The notes: generated from the letters alone by a model not told the origin. A stretch of DNA of 64,000 bases from Rhizobium sp. 18055 (GCF_902706285.1 NZ_CACSKD010000010.1:150186-214185), one strand, 5' to 3'; counted from the stretch's first letter, positions 26,319 through 35,050 are shown. A program made the numbers and translations.

Positions 26319-27668
26319 GTGAATCGCTTTCTGAAATCGGCATTGTCGGGAACAATCATCGCGCTGGCCATCACGGCAACGGCCGAAAACGCAGGCGCGC
26401 AGCAGTTCCGCCGGCAGGGCAGCGTCGTCTTCGTCACACCGAACGGCGACATCCTCGATTACATGCCGGAAGGCTCCGGCTATGCCCGTGACCGCAGCGG
26501 CAATCGCGTGCTGATCGACCGCAATGGCTACATCATTGCCACCGAAGCGCGCGCACGCGGCTACTACCCGCCACCGCCGACCCGCGAAGTCTATAACAAC
26601 GACCCCTATTATAGCGACGAGCAGTACGGCGATCCCCGCTACTCCGACCCCGGCGCAGTGACAGGCTCGATCCCGCGCGAAGCGTCGATCGATCGCCAAC
26701 CTCTCGACGATCAGGCCTACCCGCAGAACGATGGCAATTACGCATCGATCGAGCCCGACCAGCAGCAGCCGGGAGTGACGCAGCCGACGCGGCCTGCAGA
26801 TCCCGTCATCACGCTGAACAACAAGTCGAAGTCCGAAATCGTCGCCCTGCAGGTGTTCCTCGACCGCGCCGGCGTATCGCCAGGTGCGATCGACGGCCAT
26901 ATGGGCGCCAACGTCACCAAGGCGATCTACGCCTATGAGCAGATGACCGGCGAGAAGCTGGATCCGAACAACACCGATGCCATTCTCGAGCAGCTGCGCA
27001 TGTCGGGCGGCCTGCCTGTCGTCAGCTACACGATCACGCCTGCCGATGCGGCTGGCCCCTACGTCGCCGAAATCCCCGAGGACTACGCCCACAAGGCAGC
27101 CTTGACCTCGCTCAGCTACACCTCCACCACCGAGGCACTCGCCGAGCGTTTCCACATGGACGAAGGCTTCCTGAAGGAGCTCAACCCCGGCGCCGATTTC
27201 ACCGTCCCCGGCACCATCGTCAAGGTCGTCAACCCCGGCGAGATCAAGAGCGGCAGCGTCGCCCGTATCATTGCCGACAAGGGCAAGAAGCAGGTCTTTG
27301 CCTATGACGCATCCGGCAACCTCCTGTCAGCCTACCCCGCCTCGATCGGCTCGACCGATACGCCGTCGCCGTCGGGCACGGTGACTGTCGAGCGTGTCGC
27401 CTTCAATCCGGGTTATACCTACAATCCGAAGATCAACTTCCAGCAGGGCGCCAACGACAAGATCCTGAACATCCCGCCAGGCCCGAACGGCCCTGTCGGC
27501 ACCGTCTGGATGGCCCTGTCGAAGCCGACCTACGGCATCCACGGCACGCCGGAGCCTTCGAAGATCGGCCGGACCCAGAGCCACGGCTGTATCCGCATGA
27601 CCAACTGGGATGCCACCGAACTGGCAAAAATGGTCAAACCGGGTGTCACTGTCGAATTCGTCGATTGA
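26319..27668 (+). CDS. L,D-transpeptidase (YkuD) with Tyr/Asp-rich linker and peptidoglycan-binding domain
   Basis: A 449-residue periplasmic enzyme that makes 3-3 crosslinks in peptidoglycan or attaches proteins to it. A signal peptide covers about residues 1-28 (AENAGAQ). Then QFRRQGSVVFVTPNGDILDY, a Tyr/Pro/Asp-rich linker (NNDPYYSDEQYGDPRYSDPG), a PG_binding_1 segment VALQVFLDRAGVSPGAIDGH (about residue 180), a LysM-like part (ALAERFHMDEGFLKELNPGA), and the YkuD domain from about 315 with IHGTPEPSKIGRTQSHGCIR, whose Cys is catalytic (near 424). Rhizobiaceae grow from one pole and rely strongly on LD-transpeptidases. It ends 13 bases from a convergent regulator gene. Confidence 0.92.
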   Translation: MNRFLKSALSGTIIALAITATAENAGAQQFRRQGSVVFVTPNGDILDYMPEGSGYARDRSGNRVLIDRNGYIIATEARARGYYPPPPTREVYNNDPYYSDEQYGDPRYSDPGAVTGSIPREASIDRQPLDDQAYPQNDGNYASIEPDQQQPGVTQPTRPADPVITLNNKSKSEIVALQVFLDRAGVSPGAIDGHMGANVTKAIYAYEQMTGEKLDPNNTDAILEQLRMSGGLPVVSYTITPADAAGPYVAEIPEDYAHKAALTSLSYTSTTEALAERFHMDEGFLKELNPGADFTVPGTIVKVVNPGEIKSGSVARIIADKGKKQVFAYDASGNLLSAYPASIGSTDTPSPSGTVTVERVAFNPGYTYNPKINFQQGANDKILNIPPGPNGPVGTVWMALSKPTYGIHGTPEPSKIGRTQSHGCIRMTNWDATELAKMVKPGVTVEFVD

Positions 27669-27681
27669 AATAGGCGCTGAT

Positions 27682-28785
27682 CTAACTGTGATAGCGTGTC
27701 TGCTCGCTGAAGTAGACGAGCCTTAGAAGCTCGGACTGCGAGTTGACGCCTGTCTTTGAAAACACCGATTTGAGCTGGCTGCGGATGGTCTCTCTCGACC
27801 GGTTTGATTCGACTGCAAGGTCGGCAATCGACGATCCGCCGAGCAGACCGCGCATGATCTTCATCTCCGCCTTCGTCAGGCCGAACTTGCCGGCCAATTG
27901 CGGAATGTCCGCTGCGCCGGGCATGGCCGGCTTCTCGATGATGATGGCAACGGTGGGCGAATCGAAGAAGCCCAGCCGCGCGCTCTTCTGAAGCCTGATG
28001 ATGGTCAGCTTCGCCGCACTGGATGACATCACCTGTTGCCGCTCGCCATCGCGCCATTGCCCCAGCAAGCGCGTGAGGCGGGCGTCTGCATCGGCATCCG
28101 TCAGGCAGACATTCCCCTGAATGCCAAGCCGAACGCATTGGCCGCTCTCCAGCGCCTTGTGGCCGACCTCGCTCGCCGAAATCAGCCTGCCGCCATCACC
28201 CACCAGCAACACACCGACACCGATGGCATCGAACAGGCGCCCACCGAGTTCGTTGAGGCTCTTCTCGCTCTGGCCGGCCTCGAAATACCGCACGGCCCGG
28301 TGCAGATGCGGCGCCAGCCGCGTCAGCATATCCGCATAGATCTGGTTATCCTCCGGTTCGCCTGAGGCGATCGAACTGGAGATGTTGAACAGCTGGTCGC
28401 CGCGCTTGACGAGTGCCATGCCGATGGCAGTCCGGCCGCACTGCTTCCAGAAGTCGTTGTAGAATTCGGTCTTCTCGAACGTGGCGCGCGGAAACAGCTC
28501 TTCGGCGACGAAACCCTTCCACATCGGCATCCGGCTCATCGCCTCGCCCCATGGATTGACGCTGGCGAAATGGTTCGCATAACTCTCGACCCATTCCTCG
28601 CTGAAGCCCTTGTCGATGTGCGAGGCGCCTGCGGCACGCGCGGGGTCGTGGCAAAACAGCGTTGTCCTTCCACCCGGAATAATCTCGTTCCAGCGACCGA
28701 GAAACATGTCCCAGGTCGCCTCACCAAAGATCACGCCATAGATCGTATCGACCAGGCCGTCATAGGTTTCCTCCGCAACAGTCAT
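27682..28785 (-). CDS. LuxR-type helix-turn-helix transcriptional regulator
   Basis: A 367-residue regulator. The C-terminal 65 residues are a LuxR/GerE helix-turn-helix: FGLTKAEMKIMRGLLGGSSI, ADLAVESNRSRETIRSQLKS, VFSKTGVNSQSELLRL. The 290-residue N-terminal part contains no receiver, PAS or autoinducer signature that I can name; it has WNEIIPGGRTTLFCHDP and FETGQSEKSL-like helices and is likely a sensor domain of the kind found in rhizobial solo LuxR proteins. The ATG at 28785 with GGGGAGA is better than the GTG at 28809. No synthase gene is near. Target genes are unknown. Confidence 0.85.
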   Translation of the reverse strand: MTVAEETYDGLVDTIYGVIFGEATWDMFLGRWNEIIPGGRTTLFCHDPARAAGASHIDKGFSEEWVESYANHFASVNPWGEAMSRMPMWKGFVAEELFPRATFEKTEFYNDFWKQCGRTAIGMALVKRGDQLFNISSSIASGEPEDNQIYADMLTRLAPHLHRAVRYFEAGQSEKSLNELGGRLFDAIGVGVLLVGDGGRLISASEVGHKALESGQCVRLGIQGNVCLTDADADARLTRLLGQWRDGERQQVMSSSAAKLTIIRLQKSARLGFFDSPTVAIIIEKPAMPGAADIPQLAGKFGLTKAEMKIMRGLLGGSSIADLAVESNRSRETIRSQLKSVFSKTGVNSQSELLRLVYFSEQTRYHS

Positions 28786-29009
28786 TCGTCTCCCCGGCAT
28801 CACTCGCAACGCAAGATAGCAGTGTAAAGCTTCTTCAAATGCATGGAATTACCCCTTTCGGGTGATGCGCCGCGGCGGAAAATCGACACTGATGACGTCA
28901 GGTGTGAATGCAGCAGGTCACGGGCGGCCGCAACAGAACCACTATTCCCCGCAAGCGGGAGTGCATCGCAAGGCCATGCAGATTCGAGGATTGGCCTGAT
29001 GCAACAAAG

Positions 29010-29040
29010 AATGCGCCCCAGCGGACCGGGGCGCATTCTT
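29010..29040 (-). terminator. Hairpin after the ParA-like gene
   Basis: Ten-base perfect stem AATGCGCCCC / GGGGCGCATT with an eight-base loop, followed on the minus strand by CTTTGTTG. It stands 20 bases after the ParA-like stop. The U-run is broken, so termination may be partial. Confidence 0.6.
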
Positions 29041-29058
29041 CATCTCGTTCGATTGGCT

Positions 29059-29772
29059 CTACGCCGCCGAGCGGATCAGCGGACCTGTCATGCGGGCTGC
29101 GGCCGTTAGCCTGACCGGCAGCTTGCGCATGATCTCTTCGGCAAAGCAGAGTGCGTTCTCGCGGGCCTTTTCGAGGTTGCTGGCGCGGGCCGGATCAAGT
29201 GTGTGCAACGTGCCGCCGCAATCGAAAATATCGCGGAAAGCCGAACGCTCGATGATCGCGGTGTCGAGAACCGGGACCTGTCGTTCCGAGAGAAGCGATT
29301 TCACCAGCGACAACGCCCTGGTCGTCACCATCGAGTTGACGCGGGTGAGCACCACGGAATGGCCGATCTTGATCCCTGCCTTCTCGTCCAGATACTGCAG
29401 CAACTCCAGCACCTGCGCGCCACCGCGCGCATCCATCGCGCAGCCCTGGATGGGAATGAGCACGTGATCCGAAAGCCCGATCGCGGTGGCCAGCATTGGA
29501 TTGCGCGCGCCCGGCAGATCGATGATGAAATAGTCGGTATTGTGCTTGTTGTCTGAGATGTGGTGCGGCAGCGACGCTGAGGTGACGAAATCGATCACCG
29601 AGATATTTGCCACCTGCCCAGAGACTTCATGCCAACGCGAAATCCAGTGTTGAGGATCGGCATCGAGGATGGTGATCCGGTAGCCCTTGCGGGCAAGCTC
29701 GGTCGCCAGCAGAAGCACCGCGGTCGTCTTGCCGGCCCCGCCCTTGGTGTTTGCAAACGTAATGACTGCCAT
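29059..29772 (-). CDS. Orphan ParA/MinD-type ATPase
   Basis: A 237-residue P-loop ATPase. The deviant Walker A NTKGGAGKTTAVLLLATELA has the signature Lys at residue 10; YRITILDADPQHWISRWHEV is switch I and DYFIIDLPGARNPM Walker B. It resembles the short ParA group that includes VirC1 and chromosomal orphan ParAs that position cargo on the nucleoid. There is no helix-turn-helix N-terminus as in P1 ParA, and no parB or repeat centromere nearby, so a plasmid-partition role is unlikely. The partner is unknown. The gene is preceded by TTGAGGATCGAAC and ends at a hairpin. Confidence 0.86.
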   Translation of the reverse strand: MAVITFANTKGGAGKTTAVLLLATELARKGYRITILDADPQHWISRWHEVSGQVANISVIDFVTSASLPHHISDNKHNTDYFIIDLPGARNPMLATAIGLSDHVLIPIQGCAMDARGGAQVLELLQYLDEKAGIKIGHSVVLTRVNSMVTTRALSLVKSLLSERQVPVLDTAIIERSAFRDIFDCGGTLHTLDPARASNLEKARENALCFAEEIMRKLPVRLTAAARMTGPLIRSAA

Positions 29773-29955
29773 GTTCGATCCTCAAGGGGAAATGTCGCGA
29801 GCCCGGAATCGCTCTATTGCGCACATCAGGATGCATCGTGCGATTAATGCATCCTTTCCAATCATGGTTAACAATGCCTAAACACACCCACCCAAATTGC
29901 GGTGCGGATTTCTGATACTCGCCGTCGCCTGCAGCCGGAACAGCCTGCGCAGCAA

Positions 29956-29990
29956 CAAAAAAGCCCGGAAGCGCAATGCTTTCCGGGCTA
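29956..29990 (-). terminator. Strong intrinsic terminator of the 37543-30013 gene series
   Basis: Nine-base stem AGCCCGGAA / TTCCGGGCT with a short inner extension and, on the minus strand, six U. It lies 23 bases after the iron-alcohol-dehydrogenase stop and is the first strong minus-strand terminator recognised downstream of 37543. Confidence 0.85.
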
Positions 29991-30012
29991 AGTCTCAGGT
30001 CCGCATTTTGTA

Positions 30013-31164
30013 TCAGAAGCAGTCCGCAAACAGCGTCTTGGTGTTCTCGAGCGTCAGCGCCACCGGATTGCCACCCGCACTCGGGTCCTCGATCGCCATC
30101 GCCGACAACTCGTCGATTCGGTCAGGCGTGATTCCCATGGCAGTCAGCGTCTGCGGCACGCCCAGTTCCGAGCGCAGTTTCAGCACGTAATCATAGAAGC
30201 CGTCGAAGCCGCCCGAAATGCCGAGATAGGCCGCAGCGCGCCCGATCTTCTCCTCGATCGCCGCCCGGTTGAAGCGCAGCACCGCCGGCATGACGACAGC
30301 GTTGGTCATCCCGTGGTGGGTATTGTAGACGGCGCCGATCGGGTGCGACAGCGCATGAATGGCGCCAAGCCCCTTCTGAAAGGCGACAGCTCCCATGGCG
30401 GCCGCCGACATCATGTTGGCGCGGGCTTCGAGATCCGTGCCCTCTTTGTAGGCGCGCGGCAGGAACTCCTTGACCAGCCGCATGCCCTCCAGCGCGATAC
30501 CGGCCGACATCGGGTGATAGAACGGCGAGGAATAGGCCTCCAGGCAATGCGCAAACGCATCCATGCCGGTGCCCGCGGTGATGATCTTCGGCATCCCGAC
30601 TGTCAGTTCCGGATCGGCGATGACCACGCCGGGCAGGAATTTCGGATGGAAGATGATCTTCTTCACATGCGTCTGCGAATTGGTGATGACCGAGGCGCGC
30701 CCCATCTCCGAGCCGGTGCCGGCAGTCGTCGGCACCGCGACGATCGGCGCGATACCCTCGACGCTGGCACGCGTCCACCAGTCACCGATATCCTCGAAAT
30801 CCCATACCGGCCGCGTCTGGCCCGCCATGAAGGCCACGCACTTGCCGAGATCGAGACCAGAGCCGCCCCCGAAGGCGACGACGCCATCATGACCGCCATC
30901 CTTGAAGGCCTTGACGCCGGCGTCGAGGTTCTTTTCGTTCGGGTTCGGATCGACATCGGCGAAGATCGCCCGGCCGAGACCCGCCTCTTCGAGAATGTCG
31001 AGCGCATTGGAGGTGATCGCCATCGATGCCAGGCCGCGATCGGTGATCAGCAGCGGCTTCTTGATGCCGAGGCTTTTGCAGGCATCCGCCAGTTCCTTGA
31101 TGCGGCCGCGGCCGAGCTTGAAGGTGGTCGGATAGCTCCAGTTGGCTGTGATATGCGCGCTCAT
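30013..31164 (-). CDS. Iron-containing alcohol dehydrogenase
   Basis: A 383-residue group III (Fe-dependent) alcohol dehydrogenase interconverting an alcohol and aldehyde with NAD(P). The dinucleotide loop is GVVAFGGGSGLDLGKCVAF near residue 95; PTTAGTGSEMG follows, and the metal site is in AIHALSHPIGAVYNTHHGMT (two His, about 260-276) plus Asp/His earlier (GMDAFAHCLEAY). Its ATG overlaps the stop of the aldehyde dehydrogenase gene, so the two are translationally coupled and probably handle the same carbon chain: alcohol to aldehyde to acid. In this cluster I infer a gamma-glutamylated amino alcohol as substrate, but a simple alcohol is equally possible from sequence. Confidence 0.92.
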   Translation of the reverse strand: MSAHITANWSYPTTFKLGRGRIKELADACKSLGIKKPLLITDRGLASMAITSNALDILEEAGLGRAIFADVDPNPNEKNLDAGVKAFKDGGHDGVVAFGGGSGLDLGKCVAFMAGQTRPVWDFEDIGDWWTRASVEGIAPIVAVPTTAGTGSEMGRASVITNSQTHVKKIIFHPKFLPGVVIADPELTVGMPKIITAGTGMDAFAHCLEAYSSPFYHPMSAGIALEGMRLVKEFLPRAYKEGTDLEARANMMSAAAMGAVAFQKGLGAIHALSHPIGAVYNTHHGMTNAVVMPAVLRFNRAAIEEKIGRAAAYLGISGGFDGFYDYVLKLRSELGVPQTLTAMGITPDRIDELSAMAIEDPSAGGNPVALTLENTKTLFADCF

Positions 31165-32546
31165 GCTGTGACTTTCTTCAGATGGTAGGATTTCGGACGC
31201 GTCAGGTTCTGGAAGCCGATGATCGACAGCGAGCCGCCACGGCCGGTTTCCTTGACACCGGTCCAGCACAGAGCCGGATCGAGATAATCGGCGCGGTTCA
31301 TGAACACGGTGCCAGTCTCGATCTCGCGGCCAAGCCGCCCCGCCCGCTCCGCGTCCTTGGTCCACAGCGATGCCGTCAAACCGTACTGGCTGTCGTTCAT
31401 CAGCGCGATTGCCTCGTCGTCGCTCTTCACCTTCATGATGCCGACGGCAGGTCCAAAGGTCTCCTCCCGCATGAAGCTCATCGAGTGATCCACATCGACG
31501 AGGATCTGCGGCGCCAGATAGGCGCCACCATCATCTTCAGGAAACAGCTTCGGATCGACCAGCGCCTTGGCGCCCTTGGCAACCGCATCGGCGATCTGCT
31601 CGCGCACCACCTTGGCAAAGCGCTTGTTGGCCATCGGCCCCAGCGACGTCTCAGGGTCCAGCGGATTGCCGAGCTTGTAGTTCGACACCCAGGCCACCGA
31701 CTTCTCGACGAAGCTGTCATAGAGCGATTCATGCACATAGATGCGCTCGATACCGCAGCAGCACTGGCCGGAATTGTAGGTCGCGCCATCCATCAGCGTA
31801 TCGACGGCAGCCTCGAGATCGGCATCTTCCATGACGTAACCCGGATCCTTGCCGCCGAGCTCGAGCCCCAGACCTGTAAACGTCCCCGCCGCCGCCCGCT
31901 CCATCGACCGGCCGCCCTCGACCGAGCCGGTGAAGTTGACGAAGTTGAAGCTGCCGGCCGCAATCAGCGCCGAGGTCGTCGCATGATCGAGGAACACGTT
32001 CTGGAACACATCCTCAGGCACACCGGCCTCGACGAAGGCCTGAACCAGCCGCTCGCCGACCAGCAGCGTCTGCGACGCATGCTTCAGCACCACCACATTG
32101 CCCGCCATCAGCGCCGGCGCGATCGTGTTGATCGCCGTCATGTAGGGATAGTTCCACGGCGCCACGACGAACACCACGCCATGCGCCTCGCGCTCGATGC
32201 GGCGCTCGAAGCTGTCGCTGGCTTCGACCACCAGCGGCGCCAACGCATCGGCGGCGATCGAGGCCACGTAATTTGAGCGCTCATTAAAACCCTTGTATTC
32301 GCCGCCATAGCGGATCGGCCGGCCCATCTGCCAGGCAAGCTCCGGCACCACGACGTCGGACATCTCGTTCAGCCGCGCCACGCCTTTCAGCACCAGTTGA
32401 ACACGATCTTCCAGCGGCCGCTTCGCCCAGGACTTCTGCGCCTTGCGCGCCCGCGCCACCACCTCTTTCGCCGCCTCCAGCGGCAGCGCCGGGCGCTCGG
32501 CGTAAACCGATCCGTCGATCGGCGATATGCATTGGATCATCGTCAT
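31161..32546 (-). CDS. NAD(P)-dependent aldehyde dehydrogenase
   Basis: A 461-residue ALDH superfamily enzyme oxidising an aldehyde to its acid. Seen: VVAPWNYPYMTAINTIAPAL near residue 128, VNFTGSVEGGRSM, the general-base Glu in GLELGGKDPGYVMED and the nucleophile region YNSGQCCCGIERIYV, with three consecutive Cys. CWTGVKETGRGGSLS near the end matches the family C-terminus. The N-terminus MTMIQCISPIDGSVYAERPA resembles ALDHs linked to amine/alcohol catabolism. Start choice is uncertain: ATG 32546, 32540 or 32564 are all in frame, the last overlapping the PIN-gene stop as TGATG. Coupled downstream to the iron alcohol dehydrogenase. Confidence 0.9.
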   Translation of the reverse strand: MTMIQCISPIDGSVYAERPALPLEAAKEVVARARKAQKSWAKRPLEDRVQLVLKGVARLNEMSDVVVPELAWQMGRPIRYGGEYKGFNERSNYVASIAADALAPLVVEASDSFERRIEREAHGVVFVVAPWNYPYMTAINTIAPALMAGNVVVLKHASQTLLVGERLVQAFVEAGVPEDVFQNVFLDHATTSALIAAGSFNFVNFTGSVEGGRSMERAAAGTFTGLGLELGGKDPGYVMEDADLEAAVDTLMDGATYNSGQCCCGIERIYVHESLYDSFVEKSVAWVSNYKLGNPLDPETSLGPMANKRFAKVVREQIADAVAKGAKALVDPKLFPEDDGGAYLAPQILVDVDHSMSFMREETFGPAVGIMKVKSDDEAIALMNDSQYGLTASLWTKDAERAGRLGREIETGTVFMNRADYLDPALCWTGVKETGRGGSLSIIGFQNLTRPKSYHLKKVTA

Positions 32547-32563
32547 TTCCAGAACTCCAGTCA

Positions 32564-32980
32564 TCAACAGGCAAGCGTGCGGACATGGCCCGCAGCACCG
32601 TAGGAAAGAATCGCGCGGTCGCGCGTGATAATCGTCAGATCCTGCTCTCGTGCAGTCGCAATCAGGATGCGGTCGATCGGGTCTCTGTGAAGCAACTGCG
32701 GCAGTGAGCAGGAGGCAATGAAAATGTTGGCAGTCACCGGCTGTTCCTCAATCTGAGCCTCGCGCTTGAAGTCATCGTACCATCGTTCCGCACTCTTGGT
32801 TTCGCGAATGCGGCCACGTGCCAATAGCATCGCCATCTCCCACGCCGTTATGGCAGAGACAAAAACAGGCATGGCTGCAGCCCTGGCACCTGCAAGTGCG
32901 ACGACGGCATTTTGGGCCAAGGGTTCTCTTTTTGTCATCCAGATTGCCGTGCAGGTGTCGAGCAGATATGCGCTATTCAT
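32564..32980 (-). CDS. PIN-domain toxin (VapC-like)
   Basis: A 138-residue PIN-domain ribonuclease, likely the toxin of a type II pair. Acidic active-site residues are visible in YLLDTCTAIW (Asp8), SAITAWEMAML (Glu, about 47), RDPIDRILIATA (Asp, about 102) and IITRDRAIL (Asp, about 120). VapC toxins cleave RNA, often tRNA or rRNA. The start lies eight bases inside the upstream XRE-type gene, the usual antitoxin-first overlap. Unusually, its stop abuts an in-frame ATG of the aldehyde dehydrogenase gene (TGATG), placing the pair inside a metabolic gene series. Confidence 0.88.
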   Translation of the reverse strand: MNSAYLLDTCTAIWMTKREPLAQNAVVALAGARAAAMPVFVSAITAWEMAMLLARGRIRETKSAERWYDDFKREAQIEEQPVTANIFIASCSLPQLLHRDPIDRILIATAREQDLTIITRDRAILSYGAAGHVRTLAC

Positions 32981-33455
32981 TGAAGAGCTTCTCGCCCCAC
33001 TCCTCGTCCCAATCCATTGGCGCGGTGAGATCGACGCCCGGGAGAATGGTCAACGTACCCTTCATGCAACCGTAGGCCGGATGCAGTTCGAGCAAGGTGC
33101 CGTCATCCAGCTCCATCCAACGCTTGCCATCCTTGTAGATGATATCGTCCTCCGTAAACATTTTGACGTCTGGCTCTGCAGGCTCCAACAAACCAGAGCC
33201 TTCGCTCGCGTAGTCTGCCTGCTTCTTCTCCCCAAAGCCTGCCGCCTCGCCGCGACGACGCGCGGCCACCTCCCCAAGGTTGACACCGAGATAGTCGGCA
33301 ATCTGATCCTGCTCCTCCGCACTCATCTTCCGCTCGCCGTTCAGCATCCGCGAAACAGCGCTGGGATCAAGCCCCATGAAACGCGCCATGTCTCGAAGCG
33401 ATGCGCCCCGCTCCGCAAGCTTTTCATAGAACCAGGTACTGTCGATGGCGCCCAT
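32973..33455 (-). CDS. XRE-family HTH antitoxin-like protein
   Basis: A 160-residue protein. Residues 10-60 form an XRE/Cro helix-turn-helix (LAERGASLRDMARFMGLDPS, AVSRMLNGERKMSAEEQDQI, ADYLGVNLGE). A charged linker follows, and the acidic C-terminal 60 residues (ELDDGTLLELHPAYGCMKGT ... DWDEEWGEKLFNE) probably wrap the PIN toxin. It is longer than ordinary VapB antitoxins and uses an XRE rather than AbrB or RHH fold. The ATG at 33455 has GAGGAG. It overlaps the PIN gene by eight bases and begins 80 bases after the glutamine-synthetase-like gene. Autoregulation is expected from TA biology. Confidence 0.83.
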   Translation of the reverse strand: MGAIDSTWFYEKLAERGASLRDMARFMGLDPSAVSRMLNGERKMSAEEQDQIADYLGVNLGEVAARRRGEAAGFGEKKQADYASEGSGLLEPAEPDVKMFTEDDIIYKDGKRWMELDDGTLLELHPAYGCMKGTLTILPGVDLTAPMDWDEEWGEKLFNE

Positions 33456-33535
33456 CACGATCTCCTCACGAAAACGCCCGCCGACAATAGCACAATGCGA
33501 CCACAGCAACAACCAAAGCGAGTGTTGTGATTATC

Positions 33536-34903
33536 TCACGCCCGCTCGAATCCGCGCGCCACCTCCCAATCGGTAATGCGTCGATCGTATTCCTCCTGCT
33601 CCCATTCGGCAGCCCGGGTATAGTGGTCGATCACGTCATCTCCGAACGCGCCACGCAACATCTTCGACTTGGTCATCACACTGGTTGCAACCCGCAATGT
33701 CCGAGGTATCTCACGCACTTTGCGCGCACCATAGGCATCGCCGACGAATGGCGCTTCCAGCGCCATCTTGTTCTCGATGCCATCGATCCCGGCAGCGAGC
33801 AGCGCCGCGAACGCCAGATAGGGATTGAGGTCGGAGCCACCGACGCGGCACTCGATGCGGATCGCCTTGGTGCCGTCGCCGCACAGACGATAGCCGGCGG
33901 TGCGGTTGTCCTTGCTCCAGATCGCCTTGGTCGGCGCGAAGGTGCCGGCCATGTAGCGCTTGTAGGAGTTGATGTAAGGCGCCAGGAAATAGGTGATCTC
34001 GCTGGCATGCGCGAGCAGGCCGGCGATGTAGCTCTCCATCAGCGGCGACATGCCGTACTTGCCCTTGTCGTCGGCAAACAGCGGCGTCTTGCCGTCGATG
34101 CTCCACAGTGACTGGTGGATGTGCGACGAACTGCCGGCAGCATTGTAGTGCCACTTGGCGAGGAATGTGATCGCCTTGCCCTTGGCCCAGGCGATCTCCT
34201 TGCAGCCGTTCTTGATGATCGCATGGCGGTCGGCCATCGTCAGCGCATCGGCGTAGCGGACGTTGATCTCTTCCTGGCCGGCCGAGGCCTCGCCCTTGGA
34301 GTTTTCAACGGGAATGCCGGCGCCCTGCAGCCCGGTGCGGATCGCCCGCATCACCTCTTCTTCCTTGGTGGTCTGGAAGATGTGGTAGTCCTCGTTATAG
34401 GCGCTGGCGAGCTTCAGATTGCGGTAGCCGGCGGTGTGGGCGGATTCGTAACTCTGGTCGAACAGGAAGAACTCAAGCTCCGAGGCCATGAACGCCTTCA
34501 TGCCCATGTCTTCGAGGCGCTTGATCTGTTTCTTCAGGATAGCGCGCGGCGAATGCGGGACTTCCTCGTGGGTATGATGATCGAGCATGTCGCAGAGCAC
34601 CAGCGCCGTGCCTTCGAGCCAGGGAATGCGCCGTAGCGTCGAAAGATCCGGCTTCATCGTATAGTCGCCGTAACCGCTCTCCCAACTCGTCGCCTTGTAG
34701 CCGGACACGGTCTCCATTTCCATGTCGGTTGCCATGAGATAGTTGCAGCTATGCGTCTCCTTCCAGGCGCTCTCAAGAAAGAACTCGGCCTGGAAGCGCT
34801 TGCCCATCAGCCGCCCCTGCATGTCCACCTGGCATGCGAGAACGGTGTCGATGCGCCCATCGGCGACATCCTGCTTCAGATCGTCAAGAGTATAAATGCT
34901 CAT
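33536..34903 (-). CDS. Glutamine-synthetase-like gamma-glutamyl-amine ligase (PuuA/GlnA4 type)
   Basis: A 455-residue GS-fold ATP-dependent ligase joining glutamate to an amine. Conserved pieces: MASELEFFLFDQSYES (metal-binding Glu), GEASAGQEEINVRYADAL, the His loop NAAGSSSHIHQSLW (GSGMHxHxS in true GS), and RLCGDGTKAIRIECRVGGSD with LNPYLAFAALLAAGIDGIEN. The loss of strict GS motifs and the missing adenylylation Tyr motif argue against the housekeeping enzyme. Neighbours (APC permease, aldehyde and alcohol dehydrogenases, amidohydrolase) point to gamma-glutamylation of an imported amine such as ethanolamine or a polyamine (inference). AAGGGGGG precedes the ATG. Confidence 0.87.
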   Translation of the reverse strand: MSIYTLDDLKQDVADGRIDTVLACQVDMQGRLMGKRFQAEFFLESAWKETHSCNYLMATDMEMETVSGYKATSWESGYGDYTMKPDLSTLRRIPWLEGTALVLCDMLDHHTHEEVPHSPRAILKKQIKRLEDMGMKAFMASELEFFLFDQSYESAHTAGYRNLKLASAYNEDYHIFQTTKEEEVMRAIRTGLQGAGIPVENSKGEASAGQEEINVRYADALTMADRHAIIKNGCKEIAWAKGKAITFLAKWHYNAAGSSSHIHQSLWSIDGKTPLFADDKGKYGMSPLMESYIAGLLAHASEITYFLAPYINSYKRYMAGTFAPTKAIWSKDNRTAGYRLCGDGTKAIRIECRVGGSDLNPYLAFAALLAAGIDGIENKMALEAPFVGDAYGARKVREIPRTLRVATSVMTKSKMLRGAFGDDVIDHYTRAAEWEQEEYDRRITDWEVARGFERA

Positions 34904-35003
34904 CCGTCCCCCCTTGTCCATTGTCGTAAAATCGGCCCGACGAAGTGCATGCTCTGGCCGGTCTTCGCCGGTCTCGCCATTCATACATTCTCATTTGGCC
35001 GGC

Positions 35004-35029
35004 CAAGGGACCGCGGATGCGGTCCCTTG
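35004..35029 (-). terminator. Perfect hairpin between the APC permease and GS-like genes
   Basis: Eleven-base perfect stem CAAGGGACCGC / GCGGTCCCTTG with loop GGAT, 22 bases after the permease stop. There is no U-run on either strand, so it could be a partial terminator or an mRNA-stability element rather than a full stop. Confidence 0.45.
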
Positions 35030-35050
35030 CTGTTGATAGTTTGCGTGAAC

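Noticed and set aside
29059..29772. Considered the ParA gene as sign of a plasmid or chromid origin.
   Set aside because: No parB, repC or parS-like repeats nearby, while rnpB and core genes indicate a chromosome.
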